A stretch of DNA of 64,000 bases from the NCBI GenBank assembly GCA_946122785.1, contig CAMGYJ010000010.1, positions 32,219,608 through 32,283,607 on the forward strand, written 5' to 3'. Each line of letters opens with the position of its first letter. Position 1 is the stretch's first letter. A model generated the notes under the pieces. That model made no database searches. It was not told the origin of the DNA and was given only the letters and a program-made list of their open reading frames with translations. Below are positions 56,866-64,000 of the stretch, piece by piece. Source of the DNA: Linum tenue. Taxonomy: Eukaryota; Streptophyta; Magnoliopsida; Malpighiales; Linaceae. The position numbers were made by a program, and so were the translations under genes.

Positions 56866-57871
56866 AATGGTTCACAACATGAGACAGCTATATGAAACGA
56901 AATTTGAACGTTAATTCAAGTCAAACTAGTGAGACTCATGGTTCACAACATGAGACAGCTATACTTGCAGAACCGTGTAAAATCTATCATATCAATATGT
57001 AACCGATAAATGCTTCAACGGATCCAATCCGCCGATACGGCAAGATAGGTGAAGATGGAGTCAAAAGGCTAAATGGTATTTGATGAGAAACAATTTATAA
57101 TTGAGTATGCTGTTATTTGAGCCCCTGAATCATGCATTTCAAGGGACTGGTTACGGTGCTAATTGTACAAGAGTTAGCACCGTCCTAACCAAGGGTTAGT
57201 AGTGATTTAGCTTAGATGTTGTATTGATTTTATAATAATCCGTAGTGATTTCGTTGTTTTTAGTAGCGTTTTTTGCTAGTTATCACGGTGCTAACCCCCT
57301 ATAAGGGTTAGCACCTAATTCCATCCCGAATTTCAACGATTAAATTCCGTAAATTATTCATTTCTTACATTAGGGTGCCTTTGGATAATTTTCTAGTAGT
57401 CTCTCAGGTTTTAGTTTGTTTAGACTAAAAATTTCGTTTTCTAAATTGAACATCGACTAATACTTTTTTCCCAAGAGGTATTCATTTTCACGAGATTTCA
57501 TTAGATCTATAAAATTGCCACAAAGACCGAATCCAAGCACATAAATTGAAACTGACACACCCCATCAGAAAAAGGTTGAGGGCAGGGGTGTAGTCAATAT
57601 TTCGTCTAAAATGGTTTCACTTAGGAAAAAAATACACACGATAAAATAGTTTTTGTTGACTTTTTTAATTAATCGTGATGTAATCTTATATTTAAAACTT
57701 TTTTGTAAATTAAAATACATTAGTAGACAAAACTATCAAGAATATCACTATTTGTGTACCAAATAATTATTTTTATTTACGTAGTCTTTCACTTTCGAGT
57801 GGTGTTTTTTGTCAATAACCATTTAGTATCAATAACTCGAATAATTGATAGAGGTTTAATAATAAATCTTA
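56866..57871. other. Intergenic, no gene seen
   Basis: Starts with a short direct repeat (ATGGTTCACAACATGAGACAGC at 56869 and 56938, each within a 69-bp spacing). The rest is AT-rich with no recognised coding sequence. Confidence 0.45.
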
Positions 57872-58316
57872 GGGTAAATACAATTTAATATCCAAACATT
57901 TTATTTTAAACTATATAATATCCAAACTTTTTCGAAAACAATCTAATATCCAAATCGTCAACTTTCTGTCTGTTTGACTGTTAGTTGACACTTCAAAAAA
58001 GTTCGAAGTACGACACTTCATCAATATCCATCGATATCTTCTCTAAAAAACCACCAACATATCGTAGTTTCGAACCCGAGAAGTCCATGACTCCACCATG
58101 ATGGTATAGAATATCTAAATATTCAGTCATCTGCAATGCCAAAACAAGAAAACAAAGTTGTAATGTGACAATTTCCCCTAAACAAAGCTTTTTGAAGTGT
58201 CAACTAACGGTTAAACGAACGGAAAGTTGACGATTTGGATATTAGATTGTTTTCGAAAAGGTTTGGCTATTATATTGTTTAAAATGAAAGGTTTGGATAT
58301 TAAATTGTATTTACCC
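57872..58316. mobile_element. Foldback element with ~130-bp inverted arms
   Basis: GGGTAAATACAATTTAATAT at the left and its near-inverse at the right (ATATTAAATTGTATTTACCC) begin arms that pair through CGAAAACAATCTAATATCCAA and GTTGACACTTCAAAAA. About 445 bp with a non-coding centre. No clear TSD, because the right flank is an A-run. Confidence 0.8.
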
Positions 58317-58379
58317 AAAAAAAAAATTAAAAGCGCATTCAATAAGATATAAATATTGGTATCCATTTTGTTACGTTTT

Positions 58380-58700
58380 GTCAAGCATAAGACCTCATAC
58401 CGACATCATATCATTGTTATACCAACATCATATATGTGTCATATCATGTTAACATAGTGATAATATCATGATATGACAGTGATATGATTTCATCAAATTA
58501 TTTTGTCAAACATAAGAGCTCATACCAACATCATATTACTATCTTACCAACATCATATCAATATCACATTACTATTTTATCAACTATCTTACCAACATCA
58601 TATCAATCTTACCAACATCACACCACCATGATATCATACCATTGTTAGTGTTAATATCGTGATATCTGATATGACAATGGAATGATAAACTAAATATTTT
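58380..58700. repeat. Low-complexity ACCAACATCATATC repeats
   Basis: Variants of TACCAACATCATATCA and its inverse (GATATGA, ATGATATGAC) recur at least six times. The DNA is partly self-complementary. No coding potential. Confidence 0.65.
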
Positions 58701-59070
58701 TTGCTCCAAAAATATCAAAATGGATATCATCTTCTAGAACACAAAAATTCTGATATTTCTATGCAAAACTTTTGAAAATCAATTTAAAAAGAAAGAGCTA
58801 TCGTCCGTTAAATTTTCATATGAGATTTGAAAAGTCCATCAACAAACGCCTAGGAATCTACATCTGTCCATAAAAAATCCAGTAAACTCCCCAAAATTCC
58901 TTATTTCCTCTACCCCTGATATGGATCATTAGATCTTTTTCTATCAAATTACAACCATTTTATTAGATTTTGTAAAAATACAAAATTTCAGGATTTTGTA
59001 CGGGATCCTCCACCTTATAATAATATTAATAATAGTACTTTAATTTCTAATTAAGAAAAATCCTTTTAGT
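58701..59070. other. AT-rich spacer, no gene seen
   Basis: Non-coding AT-rich DNA up to the left copy of the LINE-E target site. Confidence 0.4.
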
Positions 59071-59489
59071 AAATTGTTTGTAATACGTTGATAGTAAACC
59101 TTCAAATTAATATTAGAAACAAAGCAATGTGATTGTTGGAACGGATGAGGATAATCGACAATGCAAGAAAGCAAACAACACGTAGATTCACGTGGGTCGC
59201 CAAAACAATGTGTGTTAGCTAGTCCACGGACATGAGAGAGAGCAAGTTTCACTATAGTTGAGCATATACATATTACAATGTTCTCAAGTCGACGGCAAAA
59301 AATCTTATTCAAATCATATCAACTGTGATACTTCATATGCATACTAACTTCAGTTTTTTTATGATCCGTCCGCACCACCAAACCACAAAACTTCTTAAAG
59401 TGATTGGAGGAAATTATCTTTAAGCATTCTCACAAAAACACTATAGATCATCATCATTATCTTTAAGCATGCTCCCCCTTAAACACAAA

Positions 59490-60480
59490 GCTTGCATGAA
59501 GATGATTGGTTTATGAAAGAAAAGGCTTGCAGGGAGGAATTGTCGTCTTGGGGTGATGCCGGACGGCGAGAGCGGTTGACGGAATTGCTATACCGAGGTC
59601 AGAATCTTGGTTTTGTGGCACATTCCGTGGGTGCGGTTCTCGGTTTAGGCATCAGAGGAGCTCGCACGCATCGTTCAATTTTGTGCATCTCTTGATTGAC
59701 GATAGCCAATTACCTCCGCTGGTCGCATTTGTTTTGATCTTGAGATCGAAATCAGGCCACTGTGAGGCGCCTCCGGCCCGGCTTCCAGCGAATGATCGGC
59801 TTTCGCTATGGCTGTCTGATAAATGGAGGAAGGTTTTATTCGCGGCCGCAAAACTCTACCGCGGATCGGAGCCGAGAGAGATGGGAAGATAACAAGTAAC
59901 AACGAACAAGGCGAGCGACAGCTTGCGATCGAACTTCATGTCAGGGTTGATGCCCACCCAGTACGCCGTGAAGGCCGTCCTCCCAGGAGCCGACGTTTTT
60001 TCCAGCGTGAGCCTGCACGATAACTGTCGGTAACGCTGCCCGATGGCGTTGTTCTTATGCCAAGGCGGCGATCAGAAATCGTTGATGGATCCCTTGCCGG
60101 TGAGCGGCCGGCCTCAACTCTGGAATGTTTCCGATGAGACGTTATCAATGACTAGTGAGTCATTAAAGCGGCCTTTTAATGGCGCTAATTGGTCTTAAAT
60201 TGACCGTTTCAAAACCCAATTTTGGGGTGAGAATTATTAGGAATCATTTAAATAGAAATTAATCTTTTATTGATCATCCCCTCTGATTACTGCAGGATTC
60301 ATGATGATAGAGGAAAGAGAGCCTCTTTAGTCCTTACCATCTAGGCAGCATGAATTGGCAGATTTTTTGCAGGTAAGACATCGATGGTGGTGGGACTACT
60401 TGCCTTTAATTGTATGTCCACGTTAGCACAATAAAACCCATAATTGGCTAATGACTCATTTAAGTTCTTAGTTAGCTACA
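59490..60480. other. GC-richer, coding-like segment of unknown origin
   Basis: Between the LINE-E left target repeat and LINE coding sequence. G+C rises at 59520-60150, and open frames exist on both strands (for example plus 59492-59695, minus 59675-59902), but no domain is recognised. It may be captured host sequence. Confidence 0.35.
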
Positions 60481-60499
60481 TTGACATTAATTCCAAATA

Positions 60500-61427
60500 G
60501 AAAATCATTGGCTCATATTATTGATACTCCCATTTGGAAAAGACATGGGTCATCGAGACTCCTCAAAAACTCAGATTCTTCATCTGGCAGTGTCTCAAAC
60601 TGGGCAGTCGTTGCCCAGTTTGCTGGAGAAGCCCGGAAAGTCTTGAACATCTGTTCTTCAAATGTCCCTTGGCCACAAGATTGTGGTCGCTCATGGGTCT
60701 AAATGATTTCATTTCCTCGGCCCCGACTGTGAACTTCAGTCTCTGGTGGCGACATGTTATGCTTTCTGAGCACCCCCAAACTCATATTCTCCTATACGTT
60801 TGTGTATTATGGAGGATCTGGAAGTCTAGAAATAAGGTGGTCTTTGAGCATATCCAGCCTCATGCCCAGTCTCTCGCTCGTCAGTGTTTTTTCCAAGTTC
60901 GTGATCTGTCTTCCTCCCTGCCTTTGGTCCCTGCTCCTCCGCCCCAGCCTTCCTGCTCTCGCCGCTCGTCTTGGTCCCCTCCTCCTGATGGTTTTCTGAA
61001 GATCAACTTTGGTGCTGCTATTCGTCCTTCTGGGTGCTCGTCTGGTCTAGTGGTGCGATGTTCAGACGGGCATGTGGCTCTGGCAATAGGATTTCTTCAC
61101 CCCGGTATTGGTGATCCCTACCTTGCGGAACTCCTAGCTGCTAGAGACGCCATATTCCTTCTGGTGTCCAAATCTCTGCCTCGGGTCATCATAGAAGGTG
61201 ATTCAGAGGTGGTGATTCGTCAGCTTCGTCAAGGTGCTCTCTTAGACACCTTTGGAGGTTCGGTGCTTCGGGATTGCTTCCTTCTCCTGTCTTCTGTCTC
61301 TGTTTCTTTAGAGTTTAGGGCAGTTCCTCGGACTGCTAACAGGGCTGCCCATAGAGTGGCGCTGAAAGCCCTGTTACTCTCCCCTTTAGAGTTGTGCGCC
61401 TTTGACTTTGTTGGTTGGCTTCACTAA
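60500..61427 (+). pseudogene. LINE-E zf-RVT and RNase H
   Basis: The open frame 60534-61427 has LRFFIWQCL and CPVCWRSPESLEHLFFKCPL (zf-RVT), a WRIWKSRNKVVFE linker, then RNase H with LAELLAARDAI (Glu), IEGDSEVVI (Asp) and ANRAAHRVA. The first catalytic Asp is replaced (KINFGAAI where KINFDGA is usual). The element's family is the same as the 96-bp copy at 28852-28947. Confidence 0.85.
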
Positions 61428-61555
61428 TGTAATGGGTTGGGCAGGGTCTTGGTAGATTGTATAGGTTCTCTCTTGACATTACTTGGAAAAAAAAAATTGT
61501 TTGTAATACGTTGTTTCTTCTCTTTTTTAATATAAAATATATAAACATAAGGTTG

Positions 61556-61927
61556 CTTCTGCGGTGCCTCGTGTGACATGCGGGATACCACATATCTTGA
61601 GTATGAAAACACTATATAGACCTCGAACTAGCATGATTTTTGTGCATGATACTGTATCCTAATGAGTAAACCCTAGGTCCTAATTATTTGAATCATAAAC
61701 TATAAACCTTAAGATATTGCATTCATTTTCCCCTATATTTGGACAAATCATAACCCTCGATTATTATTTCTAATTAAACTGATCTTGGGGTATAAGATAT
61801 AGAGATTAAGACCTAGATTTTGATTTTTAGTATCATGTCTGAAACATCAGTCAATTTAGGGTCTGAATAGTATTTTTCATACTTAAGGTATGTGGTACCC
61901 CAAATTTCACTCTAGGTACCGTAGAAT
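61556..61927. mobile_element. Short foldback element
   Basis: GGGATACCACATATCTTGAG-type sequence at 61580 pairs with CTTAAGGTATGTGGTACCCC at 61884-61903, and the match extends with gaps through TATGAAAA...ACTAT. Arms about 70 bases; TSD not found. A partial extra copy of the right arm (ATTTAGGGTCTGAATAGTAT) repeats at about 61940. Confidence 0.5.
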
Positions 61928-62515
61928 TCACCATAAAATCAATTTAGGGTCTGAATAGTATGTTCATACTCAAGGTATCAAATTTTAGAATGGAGTGTGT
62001 TCTGTGAGAGAACCTCTTTAATACAGTGGGAAGATAGTTAATATCGATGTTCATACAATCAGAAAGCTTATTTTGTGTTTTAGGTGGATAATAAGGCTCA
62101 CAAATAACCTAGAAGCCACCGTCTCCTACTTTAGTTAATTGGGAAAAGACCAAGGCATCCTTCCTTGTTATGCGCAGAGCGCAGGAAAAAGGGAATGAAG
62201 TGTGGTGCTGGGGAGAACCTCCATATATTAATTGGAGGACAATTTACTAACACACCGCTCATAATTCGTATGAAAGTCAACTTATATGAAACTGAAGTTT
62301 GCACAAATATGACTATTATGCTTAACAAGTGAGATCGTCAAGATTCAAACACAAGACCTCTCGATCAACTATTCTCAATTAGATGTGTCTTAATGTTTCG
62401 ATATCAAGTAACTGGTGTATCTAATTTAATTATTTTTCTCCCGAGCCAAGAATCCACCCTATTACACTCTAACATTCCTCCTGATTGAGGGATTTCATCG
62501 CTTCACTATGGATTA
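61928..62515. other. Intergenic, no gene seen
   Basis: AT-rich DNA with a partial duplicate of the preceding foldback arm; no recognised coding region. Confidence 0.35.
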
Positions 62516-62523
62516 CCCTATTG

Positions 62524-63285
62524 TAGGGGTGAACAAACACACCCACAAACCCCCGTCCAACCCGACCCAACTCACCCGTATTTATCGCTAAAATGAAGGT
62601 TTTGGGTTGGGTGAGGATTTTCTTTTGTACAACCCGCCTCTTTTGGGTTGGGTTTGGATTTTGGATTATACAACCCGTAGAACCCGACCCAACCCGTGTT
62701 CTAATTATTGGTATGAGTTCGTATCCAAAAAAATATTTATGTCGTATATAGTCATACTTACGAGAAAATTAAGATATTGCGACATGTTTTTCTCTTAAGG
62801 TCCGCCTAATCTAATGCATTCTTCGGCTTAAAGTTTAGACATAAATTTAATATAGCTATGATTCACATAATTATTTTTCTTGTGTACAATTTTGATAGAA
62901 TAACATATTATGGATGCGTTCATTTGTAACCTTTTTAGCTTATTTCAACAAATATCGTGAAAAAATTAGACATAAGTTGAAGTAAATCAAATTTTATTAA
63001 AATTCAAACAACATTTGTGAATTTTAATATCTTTTACCTCGGTTTATTCGTTTGAATTTTTAATTAGTTATAAAATATTTTTATGGTGTAGAATAATTAC
63101 ATATTTTGTGCTGGGTTGGGTTTTTACTTAAAAATATCGCCAGCCCGACCCAACCCAATTAGATGCAAATCGTAGGGTTTATATTTTTTTGGGTGGGTTT
63201 GGATTTAATATTTTCCAAACTGTAGTGCATGGATCGGGTGATTAAAATGTCTAAAACCGGACCACCCGACCCATGTACACCCCTA
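62524..63285. mobile_element. hAT-type non-autonomous element (8-bp TSD)
   Basis: Ends TAGGGGTGAAC... and ...GTACACCCCTA, with a perfect 8-bp TSD, CCCTATTG, at 62516-62523 and 63286-63293. Subterminal repeats of AACCCGACCC/GGGTTGGGT run inwards from both ends around an AT-rich centre. No transposase. Confidence 0.92.
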
Positions 63286-63293
63286 CCCTATTG

Positions 63294-64000
63294 TCCTACC
63301 GCATAACAAAACAAACACCAATGTTTGGTGAAGAAGCAATCAAGTGCTTAACCTCAAATTAGACAAGGAATGAATTCTCTTAGATCCAATCCTCCCTCAG
63401 TCTTGATCAGACATAGTTGTCAACAAGATAATTATTTATGGGTCATATTAATCTTTTGTCCATGTGCAACCGGCAACCCCTCCTCTTAAATATGTGAAAA
63501 GGGATAGAAAATAGGCAATAATTGGTCAAATTAAAGTAGCAGTTGCTGGGGAATTGTCCATTTGTGTTTAGTTGGCTTACTGGTTCACTGTCCAACTGTC
63601 TGTAATTGCATATTTTTCTTTCCAAGTGCCCCACAAATTTGACCAGCCTCATCCACTGGCATGCCAGCTGATAATTTAAGCTAAGTAGCTAACGCATGTT
63701 TAATGCTTTTATAGTCATTAGGACACTTTGTTTCCGAAACTAATTAGTCATTACCCCTTTTTCGTATGGATAGCACACCTATAATGATTTTAGAGTATAG
63801 AAGTGGGGAAAAGATAAATGGAGAACTCACGAGATTTAAATTGATCACTTCAAAATCATCCTCTTACTTATAATATTAACAAATCAATCATTTGGTTGAC
63901 TAATATGTCAAAACAAGTCCTCCAAATATAAATTGTGGTGATTCCGATTCATTCATACTTTTTATGTGCCAACTAAGTAGCTTCTTTGTTCCTGACAAAA
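63294..64000. other. Intergenic to window end, no gene seen
   Basis: AT-rich with no recognised coding sequence or repeat structure. Confidence 0.4.

Larger units (their letters stand above)
59091..61493 (+). mobile_element. LINE insertion with 20-bp flanking repeat and unexplained 5' segment (LINE-E)
   Basis: The 3' half (about 60500-61493) is an L1-type LINE 3' part ending in poly(A). A 20-bp perfect repeat, AAATTGTTTGTAATACGTTG, flanks the region at 59071-59090 and 61494-61513, as expected of a target-site duplication. The 1.4 kb between the left repeat and the first LINE sequence is not recognisable as LINE on either strand. Confidence 0.75.

Noticed and set aside
58380..58700. CRISPR-like spaced repeats
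   Set aside because: Repeats are degenerate, unevenly spaced and low-complexity in a plant genome; no cas genes.
59842..60150. Minus-strand coding-like segment (TAYWVGINPDMKFDRKL)
   Set aside because: It looks protein-like but I could not match it to any family, so no gene was called.

Overview
The window is nuclear DNA of a flowering plant, probably a eudicot. Coding genes have GT-AG introns and plant-specific families (NF-YC, NPH3/BTB, CCX exchanger, peroxisomal adenine nucleotide carrier). The space between them is filled with plant transposons (L1-type LINEs, Mutator-like, hAT, Helitron and LTR elements) and one integrated plant pararetrovirus. The species cannot be named from the sequence alone.

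Layout. 0.3-2.3 kb (-): a five-exon PNC-type peroxisomal carrier. 2.9-3.5 kb: a MITE. 3.9-4.6 kb (-): a frameshifted GPI-anchored-protein pseudogene. 5.0-8.1 kb (+): a seed/ABA-type short-chain dehydrogenase with ABRE and RY promoter motifs but a decayed coding region. 8.3-15.4 kb: a nearly complete caulimovirid genome with the order VAP-like, coat protein, protease/RT/RNase H, transactivator/inclusion protein, 35S-like promoter, movement protein, small ORF and tRNA-Met primer-binding site. 15.8-16.6 kb: a 381-bp tandem duplication.

17.0-37.0 kb is a nest of transposons: a full-length but dead LINE (15-bp target-site duplication, TSD), a foldback element, a 5.5-kb Mutator-like element holding a solo-LTR-like insertion and a tandem hairpin array, two further LINE copies with TSDs, two Helitron 3' ends, and another LINE split by a hAT element.

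37.4-42.1 kb (+): a ten-exon gene for a 910-residue dentin-sialophosphoprotein/synergin-gamma-like acidic protein. 42.8-43.7 kb: a broken Myb/SANT-like gene. 44.2-46.2 kb (+): a two-exon cation/calcium exchanger. 47.2-50.7 kb: four foldback/Mutator-like elements, one nested and one inserted exactly at another's edge. 53.1-53.9 kb (+): NF-YC, with a 1.1-kb intron in its 5' UTR. 55.1-56.9 kb (+): a four-exon BTB/NPH3 protein. 57-64 kb: mostly repeats, including a LINE whose TSD encloses 1.4 kb of unexplained DNA, and a hAT element.

The intact host genes are unrelated single genes, not an operon or cluster. The most unusual content is the pararetrovirus copy, whose breaks lie mostly in A-homopolymers, and the layered transposon history, which target-site duplications date relative to one another. 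All identifications are by eye from protein motifs and sequence symmetry; no database search was run.
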